From Streptomyces uncialis (GTDB lineage: Bacteria; Actinomycetota; Actinomycetes; Streptomycetales; Streptomycetaceae): a stretch of 64,000 bases of DNA. Numbering within the stretch: the first letter of the stretch is position 1; every line of letters begins with the position of its first letter. Shown here one piece after another: positions 33,098-44,376 of this stretch. A program made the translations under genes and the position numbers. A model generated the notes under the pieces. The model searched no databases, was not told where the DNA came from, and saw only the letters and a list, made by a program, of their open reading frames with translations. Location: positions 1 through 64,000 of the forward strand of contig NZ_LFBV01000011.1 in NCBI RefSeq assembly GCF_001905345.1. Reading direction: 5' to 3'.

Positions 33098-34072
33098 ATG
33101 CGACACGTCTCCCTGGGCGGGCTCGACGTATCCCGGATCGGCCTCGGCTGTATGGGTATGTCGGCGTTCTACACCGGCGCCGGTACGGACGAGGCCGAGG
33201 CGGTGCGGACGATCCACCGGGCCATCGATCTCGGTGTCACCCTGCTGGACACGGCGGAGGTGTACGGGCCCTACACCAACGAGGAGTTGGTCGGACGGGC
33301 TCTCGCGGACCGGCGGGACGAGGTCGTGCTCGCCACGAAGTTCGGCATCCTGTCGCACTCGGGTCCGGGCGCGCGGCGCGGTCCCGACAGCTCGCCGCGC
33401 AACATCAGGGCGGCCGTCGAGGGGTCGCTGCGGCGGCTCGGCACGGACCGGATCGATCTCTATTACCAGCACCGCGTCGACCCGGACACCCCGATCGAGG
33501 AGACCATGGGCGCGCTGGCGGAGCTGGTCGCGGACGGCAAGATCCGGTACGTGGGGCTGTCCGAGGCGGGACCCGGGACGATCCGGCGGGCCCACGCGGC
33601 GCACCCGGTCGCCGCCCTCCAGACCGAGTACTCGCTGTGGACCCGGGACCCCGAGACGGACGTCCTGCCGCTGACCCGGGAACTGGGCATCGGCTTCGTC
33701 CCGTACTCGCCGCTCGGCCGGGGCTTCCTGACGGGGCGTATCCGCAGCCGTGACCAGCTGGACGACACCGACTTCCGCAAGGACAACCCGCGGTTCAGCG
33801 AGGCGAACTTCGAGCAGAACCTGAGGATCGCCGACGAGGTCGAGGCGATCGCGCGGGACGCGGGCGCGACACCCGCGCAGACGGCGCTCGCGTGGCTGCT
33901 GGCGCAGGGCGACACGATCGCCCCGATCCCCGGGACGAAGCGGGTGTCACGGCTGGAGGAGAACGTGGCGGCCGACACCCTCACCCTCACCCCCGAGCAG
34001 CTCACCCGCCTCGCGGCACTCTCCGCCCCCTCGGGTGACCGCTACACGGACATGTCCCCGCTGAACCGCTGA
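33098..34072 (+). CDS. Aldo/keto reductase
   Basis: A 324-aa NADPH-dependent aldo/keto reductase. The tetrad is visible: Asp and Tyr in LLDTAEVYGPYTNEE, Lys in VLATKFG, and His in LYYQHRVD. The NADP-binding C-terminal segment is IAPIPGTKRVSRLEEN. The group includes general carbonyl reductases such as YajO/Tas and auxin-induced-protein homologues. ATG 33098 follows GAAAGGG. It is divergent from the double-MerR regulator. Confidence 0.93.
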   Translation: MRHVSLGGLDVSRIGLGCMGMSAFYTGAGTDEAEAVRTIHRAIDLGVTLLDTAEVYGPYTNEELVGRALADRRDEVVLATKFGILSHSGPGARRGPDSSPRNIRAAVEGSLRRLGTDRIDLYYQHRVDPDTPIEETMGALAELVADGKIRYVGLSEAGPGTIRRAHAAHPVAALQTEYSLWTRDPETDVLPLTRELGIGFVPYSPLGRGFLTGRIRSRDQLDDTDFRKDNPRFSEANFEQNLRIADEVEAIARDAGATPAQTALAWLLAQGDTIAPIPGTKRVSRLEENVAADTLTLTPEQLTRLAALSAPSGDRYTDMSPLNR

Positions 34073-34224
34073 ACCGCTGACCCGGCGCCGCGCTCGCCGA
34101 GCAGAAGCCCGCCCGGTCGGCCGTCTCCTGGGTCGATCGCGGGTGACGGACGGGGTACGCGGTTCCCGGCGCCGCTTCGGGGGCGCCGACCGGACCGGTC
34201 CCCGCGCCCTCGAAGGAGACCCGA

Positions 34225-34337
34225 ATGCGCGGCGATTGTCGGGTTGTTCGACCGACGGGGTGGCCGCTAGGGTCGTCCGTATGACTGCCGGGTCGGCTTC
34301 GCGCCGCGCACGAGTAGGGCACCCGGCCTCGGAGTGA
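34225..34337 (+). other. Two overlapping short reading frames in a leader region
   Basis: Frame 1: ATG 34225 to TGA 34284, 19 codons (MRGDCRVVRPTGWPLGSSV), preceded by AAGGAGACCCGA. Frame 2: ATG 34281 to TGA 34337, 18 codons (MTAGSASRRARVGHPASE), overlapping by ATGA and preceded by TAGGGT at 7 nt with TTGTTC 18 nt further up. Both could be leader peptides for the 34531 gene. Neither is proven. Confidence 0.3.
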
Positions 34338-34340
34338 CTC

Positions 34341-34377
34341 CGGGGCGGGCGAGAGCCCCGCCGCTCGTTTCTTCTCA
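34341..34377 (+). terminator. Possible attenuator hairpin before the reductase-hemerythrin gene
   Basis: CGGGGC-gggcgaga-GCCCCG (34341-34360) followed by a T/C-rich stretch (CTCGTTTCTTCTC), four bases after the second short frame ends. The arrangement resembles a leader-peptide attenuator. Confidence 0.35.
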
Positions 34378-34530
34378 CGCACCGGTCAGGTGCGTTTCCC
34401 CTTCCCCTGAGCACCGCCCACCCCTGCCGGGGCAGCCGGGCGCGCCGGAATCCCGTCGCGTCCCCGCAGCCCTGCCCGGGTGGCCGTGTGCCCTGTTCAG
34501 CGGCGAGAAGAACCGAGCAGAAAGCAGCGA

Positions 34531-35370
34531 ATGCCCAACGAGTTCAATGAGCGGATCATCGAAGAGTTCCGCGCCAACCAGGGACGTGTCGGCGGCTGGT
34601 TCGAAGGAGCGCGACTGCTCCTGCTGACGACCACCGGACGGCGCAGCGGCGTCCCCCGTACGAGCCCCGTCGGCTGTCTGCCGGACGGCGGTGGGCAGGT
34701 GGTCGTCATCGCGTCCGCCGGTGGCGCGGACCGGCATCCCGACTGGTACCACAATCTCGTGGCCGAGCCGAGGGTGACCGTGGAGGACGGGGTCTTCACC
34801 TACGAGGCCGAGGCCGAGGTGCTGACCGGCGAGGACCGTGACCGGATGTTCGCCCGCGCGGTCGAGGCGGACGACGGCTGGGCCGAGTACCAGCGCAAGA
34901 CCGACCGGGTCATCCCGGTCGTGGTGCTGCGGGCGGTCGGGGGTGCGCACCGGCTGAACGCGGAGTCGTTCGCCGAGGGGATGAAGGTCGTCCATGACGG
35001 GTTCCGCCGTGAACTCGCCATGATCCGCGAGGAGATCACCTCTTCGGGCGCGGGGATCGGCGGTCAGCTCCGGATGAACTGTCTGACCGTCTGCCAGGGG
35101 CTGCGCAACCACCATCTGGGCGAGGACACGATGCTGTTCCCGCAGCTCACGCCAGGGCGTCCGGAGCTGGCGCCGGTCATGGACCGGCTCGCGCGGGAGC
35201 ACGAGGAGATAGCGGAGCTGGCGGAGTCCCTGCGACTGCTGGTCTCGGCGACGGAGACGGAACCCGGGTACCTGCTCCAGGAGTTCGACCGTCTGGCGGC
35301 CGAGCTGGAGGCGCATCTGAGGTACGAGGAGGAGCAGCTGATCCCGGTGATGGCGGCGGCCGGGATCTGA
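34531..35370 (+). CDS. F420-type nitroreductase fused to a hemerythrin domain
   Basis: A 279-aa two-domain protein. Residues ~1-130 are a deazaflavin-dependent nitroreductase (Ddn) split-barrel domain: LLLTTTGRRSGVPRTSPVGC, VVIASAGGADRHPDWYHNLVAEPRVTV (in part), YQRKTDRVIPVVVL. Residues ~145-275 are a hemerythrin HHE helical bundle with iron ligands in KVVHDGFRRE, LRNHHLGEDTMLFP, LAREHEEIAEL and HLRYEEEQLIP. The fusion suggests F420H2-linked redox sensing or detoxification with a di-iron site. ATG 34531 lacks a strong Shine-Dalgarno (GCAGAAAGCAGCGA). A Ddn-only paralogue lies at 62963-63409. Confidence 0.88.
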   Translation: MPNEFNERIIEEFRANQGRVGGWFEGARLLLLTTTGRRSGVPRTSPVGCLPDGGGQVVVIASAGGADRHPDWYHNLVAEPRVTVEDGVFTYEAEAEVLTGEDRDRMFARAVEADDGWAEYQRKTDRVIPVVVLRAVGGAHRLNAESFAEGMKVVHDGFRRELAMIREEITSSGAGIGGQLRMNCLTVCQGLRNHHLGEDTMLFPQLTPGRPELAPVMDRLAREHEEIAELAESLRLLVSATETEPGYLLQEFDRLAAELEAHLRYEEEQLIPVMAAAGI

Positions 35371-35377
35371 GACACGG

Positions 35378-35414
35378 GCCGCCCCCGGACAGATCGGGTC
35401 CGTCCGGGGGCGGC
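35378..35414. terminator. Bidirectional terminator
   Basis: Perfect 13-bp stem (GCCGCCCCCGGAC / GTCCGGGGGCGGC) around an 11-nt loop, between the convergent fusion gene and the small secreted protein gene. Confidence 0.7.
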
Positions 35415-35445
35415 GGGCGCGTGGGGGGCGGCGGGTACGGGTGGC

Positions 35446-35730
35446 CTAGTACTCCACGGCCGGGAGGAGCCCGGTGACGGGGGCCGCGAGGTCGGTCACC
35501 TGGCGGAGCTGGTTGAGCTGGGAGGCGCCCTGCGCGACGGTGCCGAGCTGACCGGTGACGGTCGGCATCCGGTGCGCGTGCTCGGGGGTCACCGACTGCG
35601 CGGACAGCGCGTCGAGCTGGCCCAGTACGGACGGCACCTCCATCGCGGACGCGGACGCGGCGGTGACGGTGAGTCCGGTGACGCTGGAGGCGAGGGCCAC
35701 GGCGGCGAGAATACGTCGGGTTGCGGTCAT
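35446..35730 (-). CDS. Small secreted protein of unknown function
   Basis: A 94-aa exported protein. Signal peptide 1-28 (RRILAAVALASSVTGLTVTA, cleavage near ASA-ME). The mature 65 residues are Gln/Leu/Val-rich with repeated LGQL/TGQL units and no cysteine. It resembles small secreted hypothetical proteins common in streptomycetes, but I can assign no function. No clear ribosome site precedes ATG 35730. It is followed on the same strand by a terminator shared with the fusion gene. Confidence 0.65.
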   Translation of the reverse strand: MTATRRILAAVALASSVTGLTVTAASASAMEVPSVLGQLDALSAQSVTPEHAHRMPTVTGQLGTVAQGASQLNQLRQVTDLAAPVTGLLPAVEY

Positions 35731-35897
35731 GCCCGGAGCAACGGCCGAGCGGGGGGCTCGGTCACGGCCGGGCGGCCCGGCTCACCCGTGGGGCCCCACC
35801 TCGCGGGGCCGCGCGGGAACACCCGTACGACGGACGCCCCTCCCCGGGGTGACGGCCGAGGGGCCGCGGGTCGGGGAGGGGCGCGGGTTTTGGCCGG

Positions 35898-36698
35898 TCA
35901 GGGACAGGCGGCGATGGTGCTGCGGGCGCGCTCGGGGTTGGCGTGCTGCACCTTGCACCGGTCCTCGTCGAGACCGCCGTCGACCAGACCCCAGCCGGGT
36001 CCGGCCAGCAGGACGGTGTCCTTGGCGCCCCGGATGGTGTCCTTGCCGGGTCCGCCCTGGATGACACCGCCCGCCTCCGGGCCGACGCCCTTGGCCTCGA
36101 TGACGTCGTTCTCGCTGCCGCCGAGCACCCGGCCGCCGAAGTCGATGACACCGGCCGAGATGGTGTCGGCGCCGTCGTTGCCGAAGACCTGGCCGCCGCC
36201 CCGGGCGTGCTGGCCCGGGGAGCCGGAGACCGTGCCGACGGTGATGGTGTCCGCGCCCTGGTCGCCGTAGACGGCGGCGCCGTTGTCGGTGGTGCCCATC
36301 ACGGTGGGCACGATGACGGTGTCGTCGCCCGCGCCCGCCCGGATAGACGCCTGGCCCTCGCGGGGGAGCAGATGGCTGGTCTGGAGGCGGTCGTCGCCGT
36401 CGCCGCCGAGGACCTGCGAGTCGATGATGAGGCCCTTGACGCGGATGTTGTCGTTGCCCGCCCCGCCCCAGATGATGACGTTCTCGACGTCGTTCTCGCA
36501 CTCGATGACATCGTCACCGGGGGTGCCGAACACCTCTTGGCCCGGGGGTACCTCCGCCCCGTTGAGGACGCAGTGGTGCGACGGGAGTCCCTCATGGGCG
36601 TGGGCCGGTGCCGTCGTCAGGGACGCGGCGGCGACGAGGGTGGCGGTGAGGGCCAGGCCGCGCACGGCTTGGCGCTGCGGACGAGGCATGAGGCGCAT
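35898..36698 (-). CDS. Secreted RTX-like calcium-binding repeat protein
   Basis: A 266-aa exported protein. Signal peptide 1-34 (RGLALTATLVAAASLTTAPA, cleavage near AHA-HE). The mature part has imperfect RTX-type nonapeptides GGxGxDxU: FGTPGDDVIE, WGGAGNDNIR, LGGDGDDRL, RAGAGDDTVI, YGDQGADTIT, FGNDGADTIS, LGGSENDVIE, QGGPGKDTIR. These bind Ca2+ in a parallel beta roll. One disulphide is likely (CVLNG... / CENDVE) and another near the C-terminus. ATG 36698 follows AGGAGACCTGA. Substrate or partner unknown; no protease domain. Confidence 0.85.
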   Translation of the reverse strand: MRLMPRPQRQAVRGLALTATLVAAASLTTAPAHAHEGLPSHHCVLNGAEVPPGQEVFGTPGDDVIECENDVENVIIWGGAGNDNIRVKGLIIDSQVLGGDGDDRLQTSHLLPREGQASIRAGAGDDTVIVPTVMGTTDNGAAVYGDQGADTITVGTVSGSPGQHARGGGQVFGNDGADTISAGVIDFGGRVLGGSENDVIEAKGVGPEAGGVIQGGPGKDTIRGAKDTVLLAGPGWGLVDGGLDEDRCKVQHANPERARSTIAACP

Positions 36699-36852
36699 TC
36701 AGGTCTCCTGGTGCGAGTGCGGCACGGACGCGCCCACCCTGTCCCCCCATAACCCACCATTCCGGTACATCCTGGCCGTACATCACCCGCCTGGCCCGCT
36801 CCGGTCACCCGCCTGCGCCCGGTCTTGGACACCGGTCCTGGCCGGGTCGCGG

Positions 36853-38295
36853 TCACGCCGGTCCTGACGGCGGGGCCTGGGTGTCACCCGGTCCCGAGGT
36901 CAGGGGCGGCTCCTCGGTGGCGGGCGGCGGGGACCCGGCGGACGGTGAGCCGGGCTGCTCGGCGGACGGCGATCCGGTCGACGGCCCTCCGGTCCCGTCC
37001 GAAGGGGTGCCGGGTTCGTCGGTGGAACCCGTCGAGGTGTCCTCGCCGGAGGGCGAACCGTCCGGCGAGGGGGTCGCGTCCGTCGGCGGGGCGGTCTCCT
37101 GGTCGCCCGAACCCGTGCCGCCGGGGTCGCGGGTGAACCAGCCGCCGCTGTGCGGGTCGTAGATCACGAAGGTGTCCACGGGCCGGGACGCGGGCTTCAC
37201 CACGACGACGTTCGACGCGCGGTACCCGGGCCAGGGCTCACCGACGACCTTCGGGGTGCCGCGCAGGGCGACCGGTTCCGTCAGCGGGTTTCCGCAGGCG
37301 CACCGGACGGTCGGCAGCCCCCGGTCGTCGACCAGGACCGCCGTGCCCGCCTCCAGGACCGCCTGGTAGGCCGTCGCGGAGCCGTTCACATAGCCGTGGT
37401 TGGTGACCCGGGTGTCGAGCCTGAGCTGTACGGGGGTCAGCGCGCGCAGCCGGCCGGGCACCTTGTCCGGGGCGATACCGAGGGCCGAGGCGAACGCCTT
37501 GTTCTTCGCCTCCTCGGCACCGAGGAACCTGATCTGCTTCTCCACATCGCAGCTCGCCGTCCTCCGGGTGCCCCCGTACAGGCCGGGTGCGGCGCCCGAC
37601 ACCCCCTGGGCGGCCGGCGCGGACTCCGACCGGCCGGACTCCGACCGGCCGGGCAGCGACGGGGTGTTCGGCGGCGGGCTGCTGTCCCGCGCGGTCGACT
37701 CCGTGAACGGGTCCCGGCCGGTGCTGTCCGCGGCCTGGAGGAACACCTCCCCGCCACCGCCGCCCGACGGACCGTCACCCGAGCCGGAACCGCCCGAACG
37801 TGTGAGCACCACCCCGAGGACGACCGCGGCCACGACCCCGAGCGTCAGCAGGGCCACCCGGGGGGCGCTGCGCCACCAGGGCGTACCGCCGCCCCCGCCA
37901 GGCTTCGCGGGGGGCGCGCCACCGGGCCCGGAGCCATCGCCACCCCCGCCCTGGCCACCACCTTCGCCGCCGCCCTTCCCGCCGCCCTCCCCGGTTCCGC
38001 CGTCCGTGGTCCCGCCGTCGCCTGTCCCGGGGCGCGTGCCGTCGTGTTCCGGCGGTGGGGCGGGGGCGCCGCCCGTCGTGCCGTGGGCGCCGTCGTCCGG
38101 ATGGCCGTACGGCGGGCCGGACGGGTGGTCCGCGGGCGGGCCCGTGGGGCCGGAGGGCGAGCCGGGCCGGGAGGGGGCGGAGAGCGGGCCCGAAGGGGGT
38201 CCCGCGGGCGGGCCGGACGGTGGGCCCGCGGGGGCCCCCGACGGGGACGGGCCGGTGGGGCGGTCGGGCGGCGGCGGTTCGGCGCTCACGGTCAC
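36853..38295 (-). CDS. DUF6777 membrane-anchored protein
   Basis: A 480-aa protein. The N-terminal ~140 residues are Pro/Gly/Ser/Asp-rich and cytosolic. One membrane helix follows (RVALLTLGVVAAVVLGVVLT, about 145-164). The external domain has GEVFLQAADSTGRDPFTES, CDVEKQIRFLGAEEAKNKAFA, RCACGNPLTEPVAL and FVIYDPHSGGWFTRDPGG, which I associate with DUF6777. The tail is Ser/Thr/Pro-rich. Cysteines in the external domain may form disulphides. GTG 38295 follows GGGAGCTGA. Divergent from the streptophobe gene. Function unknown. Confidence 0.78.
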   Translation of the reverse strand: MTVSAEPPPPDRPTGPSPSGAPAGPPSGPPAGPPSGPLSAPSRPGSPSGPTGPPADHPSGPPYGHPDDGAHGTTGGAPAPPPEHDGTRPGTGDGGTTDGGTGEGGGKGGGEGGGQGGGGDGSGPGGAPPAKPGGGGGTPWWRSAPRVALLTLGVVAAVVLGVVLTRSGGSGSGDGPSGGGGGEVFLQAADSTGRDPFTESTARDSSPPPNTPSLPGRSESGRSESAPAAQGVSGAAPGLYGGTRRTASCDVEKQIRFLGAEEAKNKAFASALGIAPDKVPGRLRALTPVQLRLDTRVTNHGYVNGSATAYQAVLEAGTAVLVDDRGLPTVRCACGNPLTEPVALRGTPKVVGEPWPGYRASNVVVVKPASRPVDTFVIYDPHSGGWFTRDPGGTGSGDQETAPPTDATPSPDGSPSGEDTSTGSTDEPGTPSDGTGGPSTGSPSAEQPGSPSAGSPPPATEEPPLTSGPGDTQAPPSGPA

Positions 38296-38467
38296 TCAGC
38301 TCCCGGTCTCGTACGACCCCCCGGGCCCCGCCGCGGATGTCCGGGCGACAGCCGAACTCCCTCGTCCGCTTCCTGCCGCGACCAGCCCATTGTGTGCCGC
38401 TTCCCGCGCCCGCCCGCAAGCCGGCGCGGTCGGCGGTGTCCGGGGAGCGCACGGGCCGGGAACTGCA

Positions 38468-38479
38468 TAGCGTGACCGT
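38468..38479 (+). promoter_or_regulatory. Probable leaderless -10 of streptophobe gene
   Basis: TAGCGT (38468-38473) lies 6 nt before GTG 38480, with no Shine-Dalgarno. Confidence 0.45.
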
Positions 38480-39775
38480 GTGAGCCACAGGACTTCACCC
38501 GGCGGGGCAGCCGACCACTATGTGGCCGGGCCCGCGCCGCACGGCTGGTTCCAGGCCCTGCTGACCGCGCTCGCCGCGCTGGTCGTGATGACCGTCGTCG
38601 CCGCGGCGGGGCTGTGGGCGGCCGGGGCGCACACCCTGCCGGGCGCGGCGTTCCCCCGGGTGGTCGCGGCCGTCGTGCTGATGGCCGTGGGCGGGGACAT
38701 CGATCTGTCGGGGGACGCCGGCGGCCTCGCGGGCGCCCAGGGCGACCTCGGCGTGCTGCCGTTGTCGGTGACCCTCGTCGGGGCGCTGGTCCTCGGGGCG
38801 GGGTTCCTCGTACCGCTGCGCCACCGCGCCGTCGTCGGGGAACGCGAGCTGGCGGGCTGGGCGGCGCGGATCGCCGTGCCGTGGGTGGTCGTGCTCGTCG
38901 CCCTCGCCCTCTTCGCCCGGCAGGAGTTCAGGGTCTCGATCGGTGACGGCGCCATCGGCGACCTCGGCGATCTGCTGGGGATCGCCCCCACCGTCGGCTT
39001 CGCCGGGGACATCGGGACGAGCGTCCTCGTCGGACTGGTGTGGCTCGCGGGGGTGCTCGTGATCACGCTGCTCGTCGCCCGCAGGACACCGGTCCCGCCG
39101 CGGCTGCTGCGGTTCCACGGGGCGGTGCGGCCCGCCGCGCACGCGATGCTGGACGTGCTGCTCACCTATGTCGTCGCGGGACTGGTCGTCGGGCTCGTCG
39201 TCGCCGCGACCCGGGGCAACGCCGCCGACACCGTCGGCGTACTGCTCCTCGGACTGCCCAACCTCGTCTGGCTCGCCTTCACGCTCGGGCTCGGCGCCAC
39301 CTGGGACGGACGGATCGAGGGACCGTTCGGACTGCCGGTGCCGAAGGTGCTGGACGAGGTGCTGCGGGGTTCGGGCGGCGGCGAACTGAGCGTGCTGAAC
39401 GTACGGACGCTGGCCGAACGGGACCCCCGGGCGTGGTGGCTGGTGCCGTTCGCGGCGCTGGTGCTCCTCGCGGCGGCCTTCCTGATGGCGCGGCGGTCAC
39501 CGGCCGGTACGGCACTGTGGCGGCTCGCGCTGCGTATGGGGATCGCACTGGTGCTGACGGTGCTCATCGTGTGTCTCACCGGACGGGTGTCCGCCCACTT
39601 CGGGCTGTCGCTGCTCGGCATCGGGGACCTCGGGGGCGGGCTGGGTGGACAGGTGCGGCTGTCGCCCCGGTTGTGGGGGGCATTGGGGACGGCCGCGCTG
39701 TGGGGTCTGGTGACGGGGTTCCTCGGGGGCGCGGCGGCACGGGTGCACGCGCGGGCCACCGGGCGCGTGGACTGA
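38480..39775 (+). CDS. Streptophobe-family membrane protein
   Basis: A 431-aa very hydrophobic protein with about eight to ten membrane helices, e.g. LLTALAALVVMTVVAAAGLWAA at the N-terminus, VTLVGALVLGAGFLV, IAVPWVVVLVALALF, VLVGLVWLAGVLVITLLVA, LLTYVVAGLVVGLVVAA and a C-terminal pair. Regions such as DIDLSGDAGGLAGAQG are conserved in the Streptomyces-specific 'streptophobe' family. No enzymatic motif; function unknown. The start GTG 38480 fits the leaderless signal. Convergent with the kinase gene, 18 nt between stops. Confidence 0.82.
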   Translation: MSHRTSPGGAADHYVAGPAPHGWFQALLTALAALVVMTVVAAAGLWAAGAHTLPGAAFPRVVAAVVLMAVGGDIDLSGDAGGLAGAQGDLGVLPLSVTLVGALVLGAGFLVPLRHRAVVGERELAGWAARIAVPWVVVLVALALFARQEFRVSIGDGAIGDLGDLLGIAPTVGFAGDIGTSVLVGLVWLAGVLVITLLVARRTPVPPRLLRFHGAVRPAAHAMLDVLLTYVVAGLVVGLVVAATRGNAADTVGVLLLGLPNLVWLAFTLGLGATWDGRIEGPFGLPVPKVLDEVLRGSGGGELSVLNVRTLAERDPRAWWLVPFAALVLLAAAFLMARRSPAGTALWRLALRMGIALVLTVLIVCLTGRVSAHFGLSLLGIGDLGGGLGGQVRLSPRLWGALGTAALWGLVTGFLGGAAARVHARATGRVD

Positions 39776-39793
39776 GCGGCTCGGCGCTTGCGG

Positions 39794-40807
39794 TCAGCGG
39801 GGCGCGGGGCGGAAGGCCGGACGGGCCCAGCGGGGCGGGACCGGCGGCGGGCCGGGCGGCAGGTCGGCTGGCAGCGCCCCCGGATCGGTCAGGGCCGGGG
39901 CACGCGCACCGGTCGCGGCGGTGCGCAGGGCGGCCACGAAACGCAGACATGAGCCGTAACGGTCGTCGGGGCGCTTGGCGAGCGCCTTCGCCAGGACCGC
40001 GTCGAAACCGGGCGGCGCCCCGGAGCGCCGTTCGGCGAGCGGCGGCGGCTGGTCGTACTGGTGGGCCCAGAGCAGGGCCATGTCGTCGTCGCGCTGGAAC
40101 GGCGGTCCCCCGGCCAGCATCTCGTACACCACGCACGCCAGGCTGTACACATCGCAGCGGCCGTCGACGGGCCGTCCGGAGATCTGCTCGGGCGCCACGT
40201 AGTCGAGGGTGCCGACGAACTGGCCGACGGTGGTGAACCCGGTCAGCGACAGGGACTTCTTGGTGAGACCGAAGTCGGTGAGGTAGACGTGCTCGGGATG
40301 GTCGCTGTCGGTGCCCTGGGCGACCAGGATGTTGCCTGGTTTGACGTCCCGGTGGACCAGTCCGTGGTCGTGCGCGGCGTCCAGCGCGGAGGCGACCTGC
40401 GCGGTGATCCGTACGACCGTCGCCGGAGGCAGCGGGTCCCCTTCGGCGCGCTGGTCGAGGAGATGGCGCAGATCCAGTCCGGCGACGTACCGCATGGCGA
40501 TGTACAGCACGCCGTCCCGCTCGCCCGCCTCGAACACCGGCACGATGTGCGGATGGTCGATGGCGGCGGCGACCCGTGACTCATGGGTGAAGCGGCGCCG
40601 GAAGGTGTCGTTGCGGGCGAGTTCGGGGGCGAGCAGCTTCAGCGCCACGGTCCGGTCCAGCCGCAGATCCCTGGCCCGGTAGACGACGGCCATACCGCCG
40701 CGTCCGATCTCGCTCTCGACGCGGTACCCGGCGATCCGGCGGCCGAGGAGTCCCGAGGGACGCCCGGAGTGTTCACTCGTCCCCTCGTCGGTACCGGCCG
40801 GTCTCAT
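39794..40807 (-). CDS. Serine/threonine protein kinase
   Basis: A 337-aa Hanks-type kinase. Gly loop IGRGGMAVVYRARD (34-47), ATP lysine Lys57 in VALKLL, catalytic HRDVKPGNI (152-160), DFGLTK (178-183) and VGTLDYVAPEQ. No transmembrane helix or PASTA domain; the last ~45 residues are Pro-rich. It overlaps the upstream gene by ATGA, so translation is coupled. The FHA-ABC transporter two genes upstream carries phosphothreonine-binding FHA domains and is an obvious candidate partner. Confidence 0.93.
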   Translation of the reverse strand: MRPAGTDEGTSEHSGRPSGLLGRRIAGYRVESEIGRGGMAVVYRARDLRLDRTVALKLLAPELARNDTFRRRFTHESRVAAAIDHPHIVPVFEAGERDGVLYIAMRYVAGLDLRHLLDQRAEGDPLPPATVVRITAQVASALDAAHDHGLVHRDVKPGNILVAQGTDSDHPEHVYLTDFGLTKKSLSLTGFTTVGQFVGTLDYVAPEQISGRPVDGRCDVYSLACVVYEMLAGGPPFQRDDDMALLWAHQYDQPPPLAERRSGAPPGFDAVLAKALAKRPDDRYGSCLRFVAALRTAATGARAPALTDPGALPADLPPGPPPVPPRWARPAFRPAPR

Positions 40808-41802
40808 GGGGTGTCACCACCGGGCCGGGCACGCGGTTCCGCCCGCGGCCCGGACGCCTGACGGGTGGCGTCCGTCCCCTCCCCCGCGGGACCGGACGCG
40901 GGCTCGGGGCCCGCGGTGTCGCCGGACACCGGACGGACGACCCGGGTGGGGGGCGGCGCGGAGCCGCGGGGCGGGGGACGGGAGGGGGGCGTGGGACGGA
41001 CGGGGACGACACGGGTCGGTTCGGGGGCGGGGTCGGGTGTCGGCTCGGGTTGCGGCTCGGGTGTCGGTTCCGCTTCCGGTTCCCGCGCGGGTGCGGCTTC
41101 GGGTGGCTGTGCCTGTTCCGATGCGGGTTCGGGCTCCGGTACCTGTGTTGTCGGTATCGGTTCAGGCGCGGGGTCGGGTGCGGGTGCGGGCGGACGGGTC
41201 GGTTCCGGCGCGGGTTCGGGTACCCCGGCCTGCTCGGGTCGCGCCCCGGCCCGGTCCGGTCGTACGTCGGCCCGGTCCGGTGGTGTGCCGGTGGGGGCCT
41301 CCGGAGCCGCGCTCTCCCCCGGTGCCCGGTCCGCCGCGAATCCGCTGAGCCGTCGGCCGTCGCAGTACACCCACCGTTCGTGGTCGGCGTCGTAGAGCCA
41401 CATGGACTCCCCGTCGACGACCATGCCCACCCGCAGGCCCCGGGTGCGGCGGTGGAAGGACTCCACGTCGAGGCGGCCGTCCGCGAGTTCCCCGGCAGCC
41501 GCCCGGTACCGTCCGACGGCCTCCTCGGCGCGGGCGAGCAGCGGCCGGGGGTCGGCGGTACGGGCCGTGGGGCTGCCCGCCTCGGGCGGCCGCTGGGGGA
41601 CCGCGATCAGCAGCCGGCCGTCGACCCACGCGGTCCAGCCGTTCGCGCACACCACCCGGCCCCAGTCGCCCAGCCGGTCGGTGAGCTGTACGGGCAGCAG
41701 CGCGTCGAGGGGCGCGGTGGGCCGGTCGGTGTCCGGGACCTCCCAGGTGGGCAGGCCACCGGGCGGGACGACATGGGTGGGACGGAACTCGGCGGTGGTC
41801 AT
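40804..41802 (-). CDS. Proline/glutamate-rich protein with SH3-like N-terminus, kinase partner
   Basis: A 332-aa protein. The first ~75 residues (LPVQLTDRLGDWGRVVCANGWTAWVDGRLLIAVP, seen in part) look like a small beta-barrel or SH3-like domain. A helical segment at ~90-130 follows, then MWLYDADHERWVYCDGRRLSGF. Residues from ~165 are Pro/Glu/Ala repeats (PEPTPEPQ type), probably disordered. No signal peptide or membrane helix. ATG 41802 follows GAGGGAG. It lies between the FHA-ABC transporter and the kinase and is coupled to the kinase by ATGA overlap. I recognise no family; an adaptor or regulator role is inference. Confidence 0.68.
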   Translation of the reverse strand: MTTAEFRPTHVVPPGGLPTWEVPDTDRPTAPLDALLPVQLTDRLGDWGRVVCANGWTAWVDGRLLIAVPQRPPEAGSPTARTADPRPLLARAEEAVGRYRAAAGELADGRLDVESFHRRTRGLRVGMVVDGESMWLYDADHERWVYCDGRRLSGFAADRAPGESAAPEAPTGTPPDRADVRPDRAGARPEQAGVPEPAPEPTRPPAPAPDPAPEPIPTTQVPEPEPASEQAQPPEAAPAREPEAEPTPEPQPEPTPDPAPEPTRVVPVRPTPPSRPPPRGSAPPPTRVVRPVSGDTAGPEPASGPAGEGTDATRQASGPRAEPRARPGGDTP

Positions 41803-41830
41803 CGGCGGCTCCCTCGCGGTGCCGGACGGT

Positions 41831-41854
41831 CCGGGGCGCGGGCCCGCGCCCCGG
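41831..41854 (-). terminator. Perfect 24-bp palindrome between transporter gene and kinase partner gene
   Basis: Arm CCGGGGCGCGGG followed immediately by its reverse complement, inside the 66-nt gap. It could attenuate transcription into the two downstream genes or mark an RNA processing site. Confidence 0.5.
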
Positions 41855-41868
41855 CGGGCCGGGCGGGG

Positions 41869-44376
<2,508 letters not shown>

